A DNA stretch of 64,000 nt from Allobosea sp. LC85 (GCF_000735605.1 NZ_JPKG01000040.1:1-64000); one strand, 5' to 3'; positions 43,594 to 54,144 are shown, numbered from the stretch's first letter. Translations and numbers: made by a program. Notes: generated by a model from the sequence alone, not told the origin.

Positions 43594-44325
43594 CCCTGCC
43601 TCCCTGGAGGTTGGCACATCCGGGAGGCTGTCGAGCCGGCTCGGTGTTGCGACCACGAGCGCCTTGACCTTGGCGCCCTGCACCGCGCCCGAGAGCGAGG
43701 TTGCAGCGTCGCAGACGCCGTCGATCTGCCCACCCATCAGGTCGTTCAAAGCGGGCCCTGCGCCGCGATAACTGACGAGCGCGACCTCGACGCCAGCCGC
43801 CTTGATGAAGTTCCGGCAGATCAGATAATTCGACGAGCCGACGCCGGCATGGCCGAGGCTGACCTTGCCCGGGTTCTTCTTGGCATAGTCGACGAATTCC
43901 ATCAGGTTCTTTGCGGGAAAATCCAGCTTGAGCGCGATCATCGGCGACGTCTTGGCGACGAGGCCGATCGGCGCGAAATCGGACTGGGTATATTTCAGGT
44001 CCGGATAGATCGAGTAGGACGCGGCGTTGGTGCCGCTATTGCCGATAACGATCGTATAGCCATCAGGATCAGCCTTGGCGGCGCGCGTCAGGGCCGTCGC
44101 GCCCCCGGCTCCGGCCATGTTCTCCATGACGATGCGCTGGCCGAGCACCCGCCCCATCTCGTCGCCGACGAGGCGTGCGATCACATCGGAGGAGCCTCCG
44201 GCCGCGAATGGCACGATCATGGTGATCGGCTTGTTGGGATAGCCGTCCTGCGCCAAGGCGGGGACCGCCAGCGCCAACATCGCCGTCAGCGCAAGCCTCC
44301 GCCTGGTCAATAGCCTTGAAATCAT
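43354..44325 (-). CDS. Bug-family periplasmic solute receptor (tripartite tricarboxylate type)
   Basis: A 323 aa protein with a signal peptide (LALTAMLALAVPALA, cleavage before Gln) and the Bug fold: YPNKPITMIVPFAAGGSSDV at the mature N terminus, GNSGTNA, then VSYRGAGPALNDLMGGQIDG. Such receptors bind carboxylates or other small acids for a TctA/TctB transporter, which is not encoded nearby, so it may be an orphan binding protein. GGAGGGAGAG precedes the ATG at 44325. The ligand is unknown. Confidence 0.92.
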   Translation of the reverse strand: MISRLLTRRRLALTAMLALAVPALAQDGYPNKPITMIVPFAAGGSSDVIARLVGDEMGRVLGQRIVMENMAGAGGATALTRAAKADPDGYTIVIGNSGTNAASYSIYPDLKYTQSDFAPIGLVAKTSPMIALKLDFPAKNLMEFVDYAKKNPGKVSLGHAGVGSSNYLICRNFIKAAGVEVALVSYRGAGPALNDLMGGQIDGVCDAATSLSGAVQGAKVKALVVATPSRLDSLPDVPTSREAGLPAFEAQGWNALFGPKNLPEPIVTKLNQALRTALSSPNLQSRFKELSSVLPAENELTPAHVGAMVPGEIEKYKILLQDK

Positions 44326-44740
44326 CAGTCTCTCCCTCCGAGGCCGCCTCTTGCGGGACGGGCTTCACCCCGAAGGATGACCATTGCCCATTGTGGCGCA
44401 CAAGCAGCGTTTCGAGCAATAATCTTCGACATCAGTCGCCGATTCAATGTCTCCCGAAGCGAAAGGGCGACGGCTCGAAGATCGCCGCTGGCCGCTGGTT
44501 CCTGTCATCCGTATCGACAGCAGTGAAGAGGCCCTGGGCATCGGGTCCTGGATGGCCTCCCTGCTCCACCAAGCCGGATGACAGGCTGATGACCATCTTC
44601 CACGGCCGCTATCTCTGTCGGCTCGCCACGTGAGCCCTCATTTCACGCCGATATTCGACATTCTGGAGGCCTTTCCGAATTGCAGCCGCGCGCCATCGAG
44701 ACGGCCGACATCCAGGTCGGGGCCGCTCTGGCTCCAGCGT
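44326..44740. other. Gene-free stretch between Bug gene and ribosomal cluster
   Basis: About 415 bases with no well-supported gene. A short frame on the plus strand at 44447-44581 (44 codons plus stop, including LVPVIRIDSSEEALGIG) recalls the start of a KDPG-aldolase-like protein but is too short to call. The Bug promoter should lie here. Confidence 0.45.
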
Positions 44741-44770
44741 AAAAGAAAAGGCGGCCTCGCGGCCGCCTTT
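44741..44770 (-). terminator. Rho-independent terminator after rplQ
   Basis: On the minus strand a perfect 10-bp stem (44770-44761 with 44756-44747, AAAGGCGGCC/GGCCGCCTTT, loop GCGA) is followed by TCTTTT. It closes the ribosomal supercluster, 27 bases past the rplQ stop. Confidence 0.9.
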
Positions 44771-44796
44771 CAAATCCCCGGGGAATGCAGCCTTTC

Positions 44797-45213
44797 TCAG
44801 GCGGCTTCGTCTTCAGCCGTGAAGACCGGGCCGGAATCCTTGCCCTTGGCATCGACATCACGATCGACGAACTCGATCACGGCGAGCGGGGCGTTGTCGC
44901 CGAAGCGGAAGCCTGCCTTCATGATGCGCAGATAGCCGCCGTTGCGCTCCTTGTAGCGCGGGCCGAGGACCGCGAAGAGCTTGCCGACGAGCGCAACGTC
45001 CTTGATCTGCGCGATCGCCTGACGGCGGGCGTGCAGATCGCCGCGCTTGGCGAGCGTCACCAGCTTCTCGACGACCGGACGCAGGTCCTTGGCCTTCGGG
45101 AGCGTGGTGGTGATCTGCTCGTGCTTGATCAGGGCCTGGGACATGTTGGCGAACATCGCCTTGCGGTGCTCAGCCGAGCGGTTGAAACGACGACCGCGGA
45201 AACCGTGACGCAT
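44797..45213 (-). CDS. rplQ: 50S ribosomal protein L17
   Basis: Large-subunit protein near the exit tunnel, 138 aa. It has the family start [20 protein letters not shown] and [34 protein letters not shown] and [14 protein letters not shown]. The last 17 residues form an acidic tail seen in alphaproteobacterial forms. It is the last gene of the cluster, 112 bases after rpoA and just before a strong terminator. Confidence 0.98.
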   Translation of the reverse strand: MRHGFRGRRFNRSAEHRKAMFANMSQALIKHEQITTTLPKAKDLRPVVEKLVTLAKRGDLHARRQAIAQIKDVALVGKLFAVLGPRYKERNGGYLRIMKAGFRFGDNAPLAVIEFVDRDVDAKGKDSGPVFTAEDEAA

Positions 45214-45325
45214 TTGGCTCTCCTGTGATTACGGCCGCCGTGCCACGGTACGGCCGTTCATTATGCTCCGGCGCTCGCGCGCCGTGCGGGAATCTGGCGC
45301 GGAGACGAGCTCCGCGCCAGCGGGA

Positions 45326-46342
45326 TCAGTAATGCTCTTCGAAGCGCTTCGCCAGCTCTTCGATGTTCTCCGGCGGCCAGCCGGTGACGTCCATGCCGAG
45401 ATGGAGGCCCATGGTCGCGAGCACTTCCTTGATCTCGTTCAGCGACTTGCGGCCGAAGTTCGGGGTGCGAAGCATCTCGCCTTCCGACTTCTGGATCAGG
45501 TCGCCGATATAGACGATGTTGTCGTTCTTCAGGCAGTTCGCCGAACGCACCGAAAGCTCGAGCTCGTCGACCTTCTTGAGCAGCGCCGGGTTGAAGGGCA
45601 GCTGCGGCGCGGTCGAGACGGCCTCTTCCTTGCGCGGCTCCTCGAAGGTGATGAAGACGGCAAGCTGGTCCTGCAGGATGCGGGCGGCGAGCGCCAGCGC
45701 GTCCTCGGGCGTGACCGAGCCGTTGGTCTCGATCTGCAGGGTCAGCATGTCGCGGTCGAGGTTCTGGCCCTCACGGGTGTTCTCGACGCGATAGGAGACC
45801 TTCTTGACCGGCGAGTAGAGGCTGTCGACCGGGATCAGGCCGATCGGTGCATCTTCGGGGCGGTTCTGCTCGGAGGGAACATAGCCCTTGCCGGTATTGA
45901 CCGTGAACTCCATGCGGATCTCCGCCCCCTCGTCCAGCGTGCAGAGCACGAGTTCGGGGTTCAGGATCGACACATCGCCGACGGTGTTGATGTCGCCGGC
46001 AGTGACGGTGCCCGGGCCAGACTTGCGCAGGGTCATGCGCTTGGGGCCCTCGCCCTGCATCTTGACGGCGATTGCCTTGATGTTGAGGACGATGTCGGTG
46101 ACATCCTCGCGAACGCCGGGAATCGACGAGAACTCATGCAACACGCCGTCGATCTGGACGGCGGTGACCGCAGCGCCCTGGAGCGAGGAGAGCAGCACGC
46201 GCCGCAGCGCGTTGCCGAGCGTCATGCCGAAGCCGCGCTCGAGCGGGCGAGCAATCACGGTAGCATGGCGCTTGGGGTCGTCTCCGACCTTGATTTCGAG
46301 CTTGTTCGGCTTGGACAAATCCTGCCAGTTCTTGCTGATCAC
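45326..46342 (-). CDS. rpoA: RNA polymerase alpha subunit
   Basis: A 338 aa subunit that nucleates polymerase assembly as a dimer (N-terminal domain, with [20 protein letters not shown]) and contacts UP elements and activators through the C-terminal domain ([20 protein letters not shown], then [18 protein letters not shown]). The linker near residue 240 is short. Its place between rpsK and rplQ is standard for alpha operons. Autoregulation of ribosomal genes here is expected at the translation level by other proteins. Confidence 0.99.
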   Translation of the reverse strand: MISKNWQDLSKPNKLEIKVGDDPKRHATVIARPLERGFGMTLGNALRRVLLSSLQGAAVTAVQIDGVLHEFSSIPGVREDVTDIVLNIKAIAVKMQGEGPKRMTLRKSGPGTVTAGDINTVGDVSILNPELVLCTLDEGAEIRMEFTVNTGKGYVPSEQNRPEDAPIGLIPVDSLYSPVKKVSYRVENTREGQNLDRDMLTLQIETNGSVTPEDALALAARILQDQLAVFITFEEPRKEEAVSTAPQLPFNPALLKKVDELELSVRSANCLKNDNIVYIGDLIQKSEGEMLRTPNFGRKSLNEIKEVLATMGLHLGMDVTGWPPENIEELAKRFEEHY

Positions 46343-46432
46343 GACCGCACTCCTGGTGCTTCATCTCTCGGCGGCGACGGGCCGCCCCGTACCGGCGCTC
46401 GCCAGTGCGAGCGCCGCAATCCAATCCGGGCG

Positions 46433-46822
46433 TCAGACGCGACGGCGCTTGCGCGGCCGGCAGCCGTTATGCGGGATCGGCGTCACGTCGCGGATCGAGG
46501 TCACGGTGAAGCCGGCGGCCTGGAGGGCGCGCAGAGCCGATTCACGCCCCGAACCCGGACCCGTCACCTCGACTTCGAGGGTGCGCATGCCGTGCTCGGC
46601 AGCCTTGCGGGCAGCATCCTCAGCCGCGACCTGGGCGGCATAGGGGGTCGACTTGCGCGAACCCTTGAAGCCCATCGTGCCGGCGGACGACCACGAGATC
46701 GTGTTGCCCTGGGCGTCGGTGATGGTGATCATGGTGTTGTTGAACGAGGCGTTCACATGCGCGACGCCGGAAACGATGTTCTTGCGTTCACGACGACGAA
46801 CGCGCTGGGCTTCCTTGGCCAT
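46433..46822 (-). CDS. rpsK: 30S ribosomal protein S11
   Basis: Platform protein of the small subunit, 129 aa. It has [20 protein letters not shown], the core [20 protein letters not shown] and the basic C terminus [16 protein letters not shown], in which the NGCRP motif is the family hallmark and the site of isoaspartate formation in some bacteria. It is 90 bases upstream of rpoA and 123 downstream of rpsM. Confidence 0.99.
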   Translation of the reverse strand: MAKEAQRVRRRERKNIVSGVAHVNASFNNTMITITDAQGNTISWSSAGTMGFKGSRKSTPYAAQVAAEDAARKAAEHGMRTLEVEVTGPGSGRESALRALQAAGFTVTSIRDVTPIPHNGCRPRKRRRV

Positions 46823-46945
46823 AGTCTCTTTCTTTCATCCTTCAGGCGCGCCCGTCATGCCAGGCGCTGGGGATGTCGCCTGCCCTAGAACGGGTCAGGC
46901 GACGCATAGAATAGACAGCGGGCCGGATGACCGGCCCGCCGAAAC

Positions 46946-47314
46946 TCACTTCTTCTTGCCGGCGATCGGCTTGGCCTTGCCCTTGCGGGTGCGCGCATTG
47001 GTGTGCGTGCGCTGGCCACGGACCGGCAACGAGCGACGATGACGCAGGCCGCGATAGCAGCCGAGATCCATCAGGCGCTTGATGTTCATCGAGACTTCAC
47101 GGCGCAGGTCGCCCTCGACCAGGTAGTCGCGGTCGATCGTCTCACGGATCTGAAGCACCTCGGCGTCGGTCAGCTGGTTGACGCGACGCTCGTCGGCAAT
47201 GCCGACCTTTTGGCAGATTTCCTTGGCCTTCTGGGCACCGATGCCGTGGATATACTGCAGGCCGATGACGACGCGCTTGCCGGTCGGAATGTTAACGCCC
47301 GCGATACGAGCCAT
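46946..47314 (-). CDS. rpsM: 30S ribosomal protein S13
   Basis: Small-subunit head protein (122 aa) that forms intersubunit bridges with the large subunit. It has [20 protein letters not shown], the helix-two-turn-helix [15 protein letters not shown] and the rRNA-contacting tail [20 protein letters not shown]. It is the first gene of the alpha part and probably has its own promoter (47485-47513). The 438-base gap to adk contains no gene. Confidence 0.99.
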   Translation of the reverse strand: MARIAGVNIPTGKRVVIGLQYIHGIGAQKAKEICQKVGIADERRVNQLTDAEVLQIRETIDRDYLVEGDLRREVSMNIKRLMDLGCYRGLRHRRSLPVRGQRTHTNARTRKGKAKPIAGKKK

Positions 47315-47484
47315 GGTCTCTTCTCCATTGTCGGCCGAGGCGCCCGATGGCTGCCCGGCAGTGAAAACCTACCCGCGTCCGGTGGAGGCCGGCCCCTGCG
47401 AGCGTTGAATCGATTCCATGCGAGAACGCGACGTCGCCCCTCCTCGCGAAGGTAACGGCATCGCCACATGCAACCGGATGAGGG

Positions 47485-47513
47485 TCGTTAGTCGGTCGAA
47501 GCTCTTGAGTCAA
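47485..47513 (-). promoter_or_regulatory. Predicted promoter of the alpha operon (rpsM)
   Basis: On the minus strand TTGACT (47513-47508) and TAACGA (47490-47485) stand 17 bases apart. It lies 170 bases before rpsM, downstream of the adk terminator, so rpsM-rpsK-rpoA-rplQ would have their own start. The long leader may hold translational control. Confidence 0.6.
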
Positions 47514-47644
47514 CCCGCCAAAACCAAGAATCATGCCAGCTCTCTCAAAGCCTGCCTTACTGGGCCAGCAGCCTGCCATCTGGTTCAGCGCAGCCAGAGC
47601 GCGCTACGCGGGCTTCGTTGACAGGCGCGTCATACGCCCTCTTC

Positions 47645-47690
47645 GAAACAGAAAGCCCCGGCGCGACGAGAACCGTCTCCGCCGGGGCTG
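47645..47690 (-). terminator. Terminator after adk
   Basis: On the minus strand AGCCCCGGCG (47689-47680) pairs with CGCCGGGGCT (47663-47654) around a 16-base loop, followed by TTCTGTTTC. It lies about 60 bases past the adk stop and separates the spc part from the alpha part. Confidence 0.75.
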
Positions 47691-47752
47691 ATGCGCTGAC
47701 AGCAGCAAGGTCAGAAGCCCGAGCCCGATGCCAAGCCGCTGCCCGCGCATTG

Positions 47753-48334
47753 CTAGGCGCCGAGCGCCTTGCAGATCGCGCCCGTCACCTCGTCGATCGG
47801 CCTCATGCCGTCGATGGCGGTGAGTTGGCCGCGCTTTGCATAGTAGGGCGCAACCACCGCGGTATCGCGGTTATAGGCTTCGAGCCGGGCCTTGAAGACC
47901 ACCGGATCGTCATCCTTGCGCACTGGCTGCCCGGCCGCCTTCGCCTCTTCGGCACGGCGAATGATCCGGTCGACAAGCTTGTCCTGGTCGACCTTGAGCT
48001 CCAGGACGGCGTCGAGTTTCAGCCCCTTCTGCTCCAGCATGGCGTCGAGCGCCTCGGCCTGGGCCAGCGTGCGCGGAAAGCCGTCGAGGATGAAGCCCGT
48101 CTTCGCGTCCGGCTCCTCGATGCGATCGGCAACGATCCCGATGACGATATCGTCCGAGACCAGCCCGCCGGCATCCATCACTGCCTTGGCCTTGAGGCCC
48201 ACCGGCGTCCCGGCCGCGACGGCGGCCCGGAGCATATCGCCGGTCGAGAGCTGCGGAATGCCGTGCTTCTCGACGATACGGGTTGCCTGAGTACCCTTGC
48301 CCGCCCCCGGCGGCCCCAGGAAGATCAATCGCAT
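47753..48334 (-). CDS. adk: Adenylate kinase (short form)
   Basis: Converts ATP and AMP to two ADP in the cytoplasm. It has the P-loop [12 protein letters not shown] at the N terminus, the AMP-binding [15 protein letters not shown] and [12 protein letters not shown]. At 193 aa it lacks the zinc-finger-like LID insert of the long form, as is common in alphaproteobacteria. The ATG (48334) shares one base with the secY stop (TGATG), so the two are coupled. A terminator follows. Confidence 0.98.
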   Translation of the reverse strand: MRLIFLGPPGAGKGTQATRIVEKHGIPQLSTGDMLRAAVAAGTPVGLKAKAVMDAGGLVSDDIVIGIVADRIEEPDAKTGFILDGFPRTLAQAEALDAMLEQKGLKLDAVLELKVDQDKLVDRIIRRAEEAKAAGQPVRKDDDPVVFKARLEAYNRDTAVVAPYYAKRGQLTAIDGMRPIDEVTGAICKALGA

Positions 48335-49671
48335 CAGCGCCTCGCCCCTCGCAACTTCGCCTTCTTGACCAGCCCCTCATACTGGTGGGCCAGCAGATGC
48401 CCGTGAACCTGCGCCACGGTATCCATGGTTGTCGTCACCACGATGAGCAGCGAGGTGCCGCCCAGGAGGATGATCGGAATCTGGGCATAAGTGATCATGA
48501 ACTCGGGGATAAGGCAGACAATAGTCAGATAGCCTGCGCCGAGAACGGTGATCCGGGTCAGCACGCGGTCGATATGCTCGGCGGTGCGCTCGCCCGGGCG
48601 GATGCCCGGCATGAAGCCGCCATGCTTCTTGAGGTTGTCCGCCGTTTCGACCGGATTGAACACGATCGCGGTGTAGAAGAAGCAGAAGAAGATGATCAGC
48701 GCTGCGTAGAGGATCATGAACAGCGGCCGGCCATGCGCCAGGTAGGTCGCGACCGTCGACAGCATGCCGGTGCCGCCCGAGGCCTGAGAGAAGCTGGCGA
48801 TCGTCGTCGGCAGCAGCAGCAGCGACGAAGCAAAGATCGGCGGGATGACGCCCGACGTGTTGAGCTTCAGCGGCAGGAAGGAGGTCTGGCCCTCATACAT
48901 GCGGTTGCCGACCTGGCGCTTGGGATAGTTGATCAGCAACCGGCGCTGTGCGCGCTCCATGAACACGCAGAAGGCGATGACGCAGACGGCCATGACCAGG
49001 ATCAGCAGCAGCAGGCCGGTCGAAATCGCGCCCTGACGGCCGAGTTCGAGGGTTTGGGCGAGCTGCGACGGGAACTCGGCGATGATGCCCGAGAAGATGA
49101 TCATCGAGGTGCCGTTGCCGATGCCGCGGCTGGTGATCTGCTCTCCGAGCCAGAGCAGGAACATCGTGCCGCCAACCAGCGTGATCGTGGTCGAGAGCAG
49201 GAAGAACGGGCCGGGCTCGAGCACGAGATTGCCAGAGCCCTGCAGGCCGACGCCGATGCCGTAAGCCTGGAACACGGCCAGCACGAGGGTCAGGTAGCGG
49301 GTGTACTGGTTCAGGACCTTGCGGCCCTGCTCGCCTTCCTTCTTCAGCGCCTCGAAGGTCGGCACCACGCTCGACAGGAGCTGGATGATGATCGAGGCGG
49401 AGATATAGGGCATGATCGCCAGCGCAAAGATCGCCAGTCGCCCGACGGCGCCGCCCGAAAACATGTTGAACAGGCCGAGCACGCCGGTCTGCGACTGCTT
49501 GAACAGGTCGGCAACGGCGTCGGGGTTCATCCCCGGCAGCGGGATATAGGTACCGAGCCGGTAGACGATCAGCGCCCCCAGCGTGAACCAGATCCGCTTC
49601 TTGAGCTCGTCCGCTTTCGCGAGCGCGCCGAAATTCAGGTTTGCCGCAAGCTGTTCAGCCGCCGATGCCAT
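48334..49671 (-). CDS. secY: Preprotein translocase subunit SecY
   Basis: The channel subunit of the Sec translocon, 445 aa with ten membrane helices. The start region [20 protein letters not shown] and the plug region [20 protein letters not shown] are typical, as are [20 protein letters not shown] and the late cytosolic [17 protein letters not shown] loop ([17 protein letters not shown]). It exports most signal-peptide proteins encoded in the window. It lies between rplO and adk, with the adk start overlapping its stop. Confidence 0.99.
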   Translation of the reverse strand: MASAAEQLAANLNFGALAKADELKKRIWFTLGALIVYRLGTYIPLPGMNPDAVADLFKQSQTGVLGLFNMFSGGAVGRLAIFALAIMPYISASIIIQLLSSVVPTFEALKKEGEQGRKVLNQYTRYLTLVLAVFQAYGIGVGLQGSGNLVLEPGPFFLLSTTITLVGGTMFLLWLGEQITSRGIGNGTSMIIFSGIIAEFPSQLAQTLELGRQGAISTGLLLLILVMAVCVIAFCVFMERAQRRLLINYPKRQVGNRMYEGQTSFLPLKLNTSGVIPPIFASSLLLLPTTIASFSQASGGTGMLSTVATYLAHGRPLFMILYAALIIFFCFFYTAIVFNPVETADNLKKHGGFMPGIRPGERTAEHIDRVLTRITVLGAGYLTIVCLIPEFMITYAQIPIILLGGTSLLIVVTTTMDTVAQVHGHLLAHQYEGLVKKAKLRGARR

Positions 49672-49769
49672 GCGTCCGGTCCTTGATCGGAATAAACGTC
49701 AAACAGTCAAACGGCGGCCTAGGCTTCTGGCCTGGCCGCCGTTCGCAATCGCTCATGTAAGCGTCGCTG

Positions 49770-50249
49770 TCACGCCTGTGAAGCAGCAGCCGCCAGGATC
49801 TTGACCGAGCCGCCAGCCTTTTCGATGGCCTCGACCGCCGACTTCGACGCGCCAGCCACTTCGAAAGCAAGTTTCGTCTTCAGTTCGCCGACGCCGAGGA
49901 TCTTGACGCCGTCACGTGCCGCCTTCGAGATCACGCCGGCCGAAACCAGCGCCTCGATGGTGACCACGCCCTTGCCGTCGAGCTTGCCGGCCTCGACCGC
50001 CTGCTGGATCCGACCGAGATTGACCTCGTTCAGTTCCTTGGCGAAGAGGTTGTGGAAGCCGCGCTTCGGCAGGCGACGATAAAGCGGCATCTGACCGCCT
50101 TCGAAGCCCTTGACCGCCACGCCGGCACGGGCCTTCTGACCCTTGACGCCGCGTCCACCAGTCTTGCCCTTGCCGGAGCCGATACCACGGCCGACACGGA
50201 TGCGGGACTTGTGGGCGCCTTCGTTGTCACGAATGTCTGTGAGTTTCAT
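49770..50249 (-). CDS. rplO: 50S ribosomal protein L15
   Basis: Large-subunit assembly protein, 159 aa. It has [20 protein letters not shown], the glycine-rich [20 protein letters not shown] and [19 protein letters not shown]. It is 14 bases downstream of rpmD and followed by secY after 98 bases. Confidence 0.99.
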   Translation of the reverse strand: MKLTDIRDNEGAHKSRIRVGRGIGSGKGKTGGRGVKGQKARAGVAVKGFEGGQMPLYRRLPKRGFHNLFAKELNEVNLGRIQQAVEAGKLDGKGVVTIEALVSAGVISKAARDGVKILGVGELKTKLAFEVAGASKSAVEAIEKAGGSVKILAAAASQA

Positions 50250-50262
50250 CGGACAATCCCCC

Positions 50263-50457
50263 TCACTTCGCGTCGACGACGCGGACGAGGTGCTTGACCT
50301 TCTCGATCATGCCACGGACGGAAGCGGTGTCCTGCAGGGTCGATTGGCGGCGGATCTTGTTCAGCCCGAGACCGATCAGGGTCTGGCGCTGCGAAGCCTC
50401 GCGGCGGATCGGGCTACCGATCTGCTCGATGACAACGGTTTTTTCAGCTTTTGCCAT
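50263..50457 (-). CDS. rpmD: 50S ribosomal protein L30
   Basis: Small (64 aa) large-subunit protein: [20 protein letters not shown], then [20 protein letters not shown] and a C-terminal [12 protein letters not shown]. The ATG at 50457 gives the normal length; the open frame upstream lies inside rpsE. It is ten bases after the rpsE stop. Confidence 0.98.
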   Translation of the reverse strand: MAKAEKTVVIEQIGSPIRREASQRQTLIGLGLNKIRRQSTLQDTASVRGMIEKVKHLVRVVDAK

Positions 50458-50467
50458 GGTGCAGCCC

Positions 50468-51031
50468 TCACGCTTCGGCCGCGGCGTCGGTGCCGGCATC
50501 GCGGCGACGCGACTGCAGGGCCGAGACCTTCAGGCTGCGGCGCGCGGCGACGCCACGCGGGCTGTCCTCGTTCTTGAGCGCCGAGAAGGTGGCGCGCACG
50601 AGGTTGTAGGGGTTCGACGAGCCGAGCGACTTCGACACGACGTCCTGCATACCGACCGCCTCGAAGACGGCGCGCATCGGACCACCGGCGATGATGCCGG
50701 TACCGGCCGGAGCAGCGCGCAGCACGACGCGACCCGCGCCGTGGCGGCCCTGGACGTCATGATGGAGCGTGCGGCCTTCGCGCAGCGGAATGCGGACCAG
50801 CCCGCGCTTGGCGGCTTCCGTCGCCTTGCGGATGGCTTCCGGCACTTCGCGGGCCTTGCCATGGCCGAAGCCGACGCGGCCCTTCTGGTCACCGACGACG
50901 ACGAGGGCAGCGAAGCCGAAGCGACGGCCGCCCTTCACCACCTTGGCGACGCGGTTGATGTGGACCAGACGATCCACGAATTCGGAATCGCGCTCATCGC
51001 GATCCTGACGGTCACGAGGTTCTCTCGCCAT
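50468..51031 (-). CDS. rpsE: 30S ribosomal protein S5
   Basis: Small-subunit protein that shapes decoding accuracy, 187 aa. It has the double-stranded RNA-binding-like domain ([40 protein letters not shown]) and the C-terminal [20 protein letters not shown] and [12 protein letters not shown]. The short basic N-terminal region and the Ala/Asp-rich tail vary. It follows rplR after 68 bases. Confidence 0.99.
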   Translation of the reverse strand: MAREPRDRQDRDERDSEFVDRLVHINRVAKVVKGGRRFGFAALVVVGDQKGRVGFGHGKAREVPEAIRKATEAAKRGLVRIPLREGRTLHHDVQGRHGAGRVVLRAAPAGTGIIAGGPMRAVFEAVGMQDVVSKSLGSSNPYNLVRATFSALKNEDSPRGVAARRSLKVSALQSRRRDAGTDAAAEA

Positions 51032-51099
51032 GTCATCCTCTTACTTGCGCGGACGCTGCCTGATGCAGCGCCGCTCGCTCGAGCATCCCGGATGGGATG

Positions 51100-51462
51100 T
51101 CAGAAATTCAGCCCGCTCTCGCGAGCCGCATCGGCCAGCGCCTTGACGCGGCCATGATACATATAGGAACCGCGATCGAAGACCACGTCCTTCACGCCGG
51201 CCTTGACAGCACGCTCGGCAACCAACTTGCCGATCGTGGCCGCGGCCTCGACATTCGCACCCGACTTGATGTCGCCGCGGATGTCCTTGTCCAGGCTCGA
51301 GGCCGATGCGAGGGTGATGCCCTTCGCGTCGTCGATGACCTGGGCATAGATCTGCTTGCCGGTGCGATGCACCGACAGGCGAGCGCGGCCATTGGCGACC
51401 GCCTTGATGGCGCGACGGACACGGGCCCGGCGGCGCGCAGTATTTTCTGTCTGCTTGCTCAT
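51100..51462 (-). CDS. rplR: 50S ribosomal protein L18
   Basis: 5S rRNA-binding protein, 120 aa. It has [40 protein letters not shown] and the C-terminal [20 protein letters not shown] with AARESGLNF at the end, as in all L18 proteins. It starts 11 bases past the rplF stop. Confidence 0.99.
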   Translation of the reverse strand: MSKQTENTARRRARVRRAIKAVANGRARLSVHRTGKQIYAQVIDDAKGITLASASSLDKDIRGDIKSGANVEAAATIGKLVAERAVKAGVKDVVFDRGSYMYHGRVKALADAARESGLNF

Positions 51463-51473
51463 GGCTCGCGTCC

Positions 51474-52007
51474 TTACTTCTTCTTCCCTTCCTTGCGGAA
51501 GATGAATTCGCCGGCGTACTTGACGCCCTTGCCCTTGTAGGGCTCGGGGCCGCGATAGTCGCGGATCTCAGCGGCGGTCTGGCCGACCACCTGCTTGTCG
51601 ATGCCGGTGATGACGATTTCAGTCGGCTTCGGCGTGACGATCGCGACCCCAGCCGGGATCGCATAGTCGATGTCGTGGCTGTAGCCGAGCGACAGCTTGA
51701 GCACCTTGCCGGTGACGGCGGCCTTGTAGCCGACGCCGTTGATTTCAAGCTTCTTCTCGAAGCCATTGGTGACGCCCGTCACCAGATTGGCGACGCGTGC
51801 CCTGGACGTGCCCCAGAGCGAGCGCGCACGCTTGCTCTGCGAGCGCGGCTGAACGGCGATGGCGCCGTTCTCGAGCGCAACCGAGACATCGTCGGGCACC
51901 GAGAAGGAGAGTTCCCCCTTCGAGCCCTTGATGCTCACGAGCTGGCCGGACACGTTGGCGGTGACGCCAGCGGGAACCGGAACAGGCTTTTTACCGATAC
52001 GAGACAT
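51474..52007 (-). CDS. rplF: 50S ribosomal protein L6
   Basis: A 177 aa protein near the sarcin-ricin loop. It starts [20 protein letters not shown] and has the two similar RNA-binding domains, with the late signature [20 protein letters not shown] and a final Lys-rich tail. It lies 30 bases after rpsH. Confidence 0.99.
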   Translation of the reverse strand: MSRIGKKPVPVPAGVTANVSGQLVSIKGSKGELSFSVPDDVSVALENGAIAVQPRSQSKRARSLWGTSRARVANLVTGVTNGFEKKLEINGVGYKAAVTGKVLKLSLGYSHDIDYAIPAGVAIVTPKPTEIVITGIDKQVVGQTAAEIRDYRGPEPYKGKGVKYAGEFIFRKEGKKK

Positions 52008-52037
52008 TGGATTTCTCCTGATGAGCGGCGCAGAAGG

Positions 52038-52436
52038 TCAGAAGACCTTGCAAAGCACTTCGCCGCCCACGTTCTGCTCGCGGGCAAGATGATCGGGCAT
52101 CACGCCCTTCGGCGTGGAGACGATGGTCACGCCGAGGCCGTCGGCCACGCGCGGCATCGTGTCCACCGAAGAGTAGACGCGGCGGCCGGGCTTCGAGACC
52201 CGAGAGATGGCGCGGATGACCGGCTGTCCCTCATGGTACTTCAGCTCGATGTCGAACTCGGTCCGGCCATTGCCGAACTCGGTCGTGGAATAGCCGCGGA
52301 TGTACCCCTCGGCCTGAAGCACGTCGAGCACGCGGGCGCGCAGCTTCGAGCCCGGGGTGGTCACGCGCGACTTGCGCCGCATCTGCGCATTGCGGATGCG
52401 GGTCAGCATATCGCCAAGCGGATCAATGATCGCCAT
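52038..52436 (-). CDS. rpsH: 30S ribosomal protein S8
   Basis: Small-subunit assembly protein (132 aa); in E. coli it also represses the spc operon by binding its mRNA near rplE. It has [20 protein letters not shown] at the start and the end motif [14 protein letters not shown]. Whether the same feedback exists here cannot be seen. It starts 12 bases after the rpsN stop. Confidence 0.99.
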   Translation of the reverse strand: MAIIDPLGDMLTRIRNAQMRRKSRVTTPGSKLRARVLDVLQAEGYIRGYSTTEFGNGRTEFDIELKYHEGQPVIRAISRVSKPGRRVYSSVDTMPRVADGLGVTIVSTPKGVMPDHLAREQNVGGEVLCKVF

Positions 52437-52448
52437 GATGCGTCCTCC

Positions 52449-52754
52449 TCACCAGCTCGACTTGACGAGGCCGGGAACCAGCCCCTTGTTGCCGAGCTCG
52501 CGCAGAGCAACGCGCGACATCTTCAGCTTGCGATACACGGCGCGCGGACGGCCGGTCACTTCGCAGCGGTTGCGCACCCGGTTTGCGGCCGAGTTGCGCG
52601 GCAGTTCAGCCAGCTTGAGGCGAGCAAGGAAACGCTCGTCCATGGACTGGCTCTCGTCATTCGCGATCGCGAGAAGACGCGCCCGCTTGCCCGCGTACTT
52701 CTTCACGAGCTGCCTGCGGTGTTCGTTCTTCTCGACGGAGCTTTTCTTAGCCAT
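52449..52754 (-). CDS. rpsN: 30S ribosomal protein S14 (long, zinc-free type)
   Basis: A 101 aa protein of the long form without the C-x-x-C zinc ligands. It starts [20 protein letters not shown] and has [20 protein letters not shown] and [21 protein letters not shown] single Cys is present, so no zinc ribbon can form. It lies between rplE and rpsH. Confidence 0.98.
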   Translation of the reverse strand: MAKKSSVEKNEHRRQLVKKYAGKRARLLAIANDESQSMDERFLARLKLAELPRNSAANRVRNRCEVTGRPRAVYRKLKMSRVALRELGNKGLVPGLVKSSW

Positions 52755-52790
52755 CGATCTCTCCTGGTTTCCGCGTATGAGCGGTAAGGC

Positions 52791-53357
52791 TCACTGCCGG
52801 AACGGGAAGTTGAAGTGCTTGAGCAGAGCGCGCGCTTCGTCATCCGACTTCGCAGTCGTGCAGACGATCACGTCCATGCCCCAGACCTGGTCGACCTTGT
52901 CGTAGTTGATCTCAGGGAACACGATGTGCTCCTTGATGCCGAGCGCGAAATTGCCGCGCCCGTCGAACGACTTCGGGTTGAGACCACGGAAGTCGCGCAC
53001 GCGCGGCAAGGCGATGGTGACGAGCCGGTCGACGAACTCGAACATCTTGGTCTTGCGCAGCGTGACCTTGCAGCCAACCGCCATGTTCTCGCGCAGCTTG
53101 AAGCCGGCGATGGCGAGGCGGGACTTGGTGATGACCGGCCTCTGGCCGGCGATCATGGCGAGGTCGCCAGCTGCACTGTCGACCTTCTTGCGGTCGGCCG
53201 TCGCTTCGCCCACGCCCATGTTGATGACGACCTTCTCGATCGTCGGGACTTCCATCACGTTCTTGTAGCCGAACTCGGCGATCATCGCCGGACGGACCAC
53301 GTCCTCGTAATGCTTCTTCATGCGCGGCGTGAGGGCCGCCTGCTGATTCTCAGCCAT
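52791..53357 (-). CDS. rplE: 50S ribosomal protein L5
   Basis: 5S rRNA-binding protein at the central protuberance, 188 aa. It has [20 protein letters not shown], the conserved [20 protein letters not shown] and [20 protein letters not shown] and the end region [19 protein letters not shown]. Its start overlaps the rplX stop by eight bases. Confidence 0.99.
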   Translation of the reverse strand: MAENQQAALTPRMKKHYEDVVRPAMIAEFGYKNVMEVPTIEKVVINMGVGEATADRKKVDSAAGDLAMIAGQRPVITKSRLAIAGFKLRENMAVGCKVTLRKTKMFEFVDRLVTIALPRVRDFRGLNPKSFDGRGNFALGIKEHIVFPEINYDKVDQVWGMDVIVCTTAKSDDEARALLKHFNFPFRQ

Positions 53358-53667
53358 CGATCAGATCTCCCGAACGCTTGGCGAAACGCACCTTGCGGCC
53401 GTCATCGAGCACCTTGAAACCGACGCGGGTCGGCTTGCCGTCCTTCGGATCGGCAACGGCCAGGTTCGACAGATCGATCGTGGCCTCCTTGCTGATGATG
53501 CCACCCTCGGACTGCGCCGAGGCCTTGGTGTGCTTCTTCACGAGGTTGACGCCGCGCACCACGGCGCGGGCATCCTTCGGAAGCACCTGGAGCACTTCGC
53601 CGGCCTTGCCCTTGTCACGGCCGGCCAACACGACGACCTTGTCGCCCTTCTTGATCTTCGCAGCCAT
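53350..53667 (-). CDS. rplX: 50S ribosomal protein L24
   Basis: Assembly initiator protein of the large subunit (105 aa) with a KOW motif: [20 protein letters not shown], then [10 protein letters not shown] and a C-terminal [20 protein letters not shown]. The ATG at 53667 shares a base with the rplN stop (TGATG); the adjacent GTG at 53670 is less likely. It overlaps rplE by eight bases. Confidence 0.98.
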   Translation of the reverse strand: MAAKIKKGDKVVVLAGRDKGKAGEVLQVLPKDARAVVRGVNLVKKHTKASAQSEGGIISKEATIDLSNLAVADPKDGKPTRVGFKVLDDGRKVRFAKRSGDLIDG

Positions 53668-54035
53668 CACAGCACCTCTGGCGCAAGCGAGATGATCTTC
53701 ATGTGGTTCTTGGCGCGAAGTTCACGCGGAACCGGTCCGAAGATACGGGTGCCCACCGGCTCCTTCTGGTTGTTGATCAGCACGGCCGCATTGCGGTCGA
53801 AACGGATCACCGAACCATCGGCGCGCTTCACGTCCTTGGCGGTCCGAACGACGACCGCCTTCATGACGTCGCCCTTCTTCACGCGGCCGCGGGGAATGGC
53901 TTCCTTGATCGAAACGACGATAATATCGCCGACACCGGCGTATTTCCGCTTCGACCCGCCGAGAACCTTGATGCACATCACACGACGGGCGCCGGAGTTA
54001 TCCGCGACCTCGAGATTCGTCTGCACCTGGATCAT
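53667..54035 (-). CDS. rplN: 50S ribosomal protein L14
   Basis: A 122 aa large-subunit protein at the intersubunit face. It starts [20 protein letters not shown] and carries [20 protein letters not shown] and the end block [20 protein letters not shown]. It is coupled to rplX by TGATG. The gap to rpsQ is 109 bases and holds no gene. Confidence 0.99.
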   Translation of the reverse strand: MIQVQTNLEVADNSGARRVMCIKVLGGSKRKYAGVGDIIVVSIKEAIPRGRVKKGDVMKAVVVRTAKDVKRADGSVIRFDRNAAVLINNQKEPVGTRIFGPVPRELRAKNHMKIISLAPEVL

Positions 54036-54144
54036 GGCCTTGATCCTTCCAAACTGTATCAGCGCGGTTTCCGGGCGCGGCGTCAGCGCCGACCCGGACT
54101 ACGACTGACGGGGGTCGATCGCCCCCTGGCCTCAATAAAGTGAC

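Noticed and set aside
44447-44581. A 44-codon frame with LVPVIRIDSSEEALGIG, like the start of a KDPG aldolase
   Set aside because: Too short for the enzyme, no barrel follows in any frame, and the likeness is limited to about 20 residues; mentioned only under the gap feature.
45263-46888. Very long open frames on the plus strand opposite rpoA, rpsK and other ribosomal genes
   Set aside because: High-GC coding DNA opens antisense frames; these have no family likeness and no ribosome sites, while the opposite strand holds certain genes.
47315-47752. A possible rpmJ (L36) or secE-like small gene in the adk-rpsM gap
   Set aside because: No frame in the gap has an L36 zinc ribbon or other ribosomal-protein likeness; L36 is usually encoded elsewhere in alphaproteobacteria.
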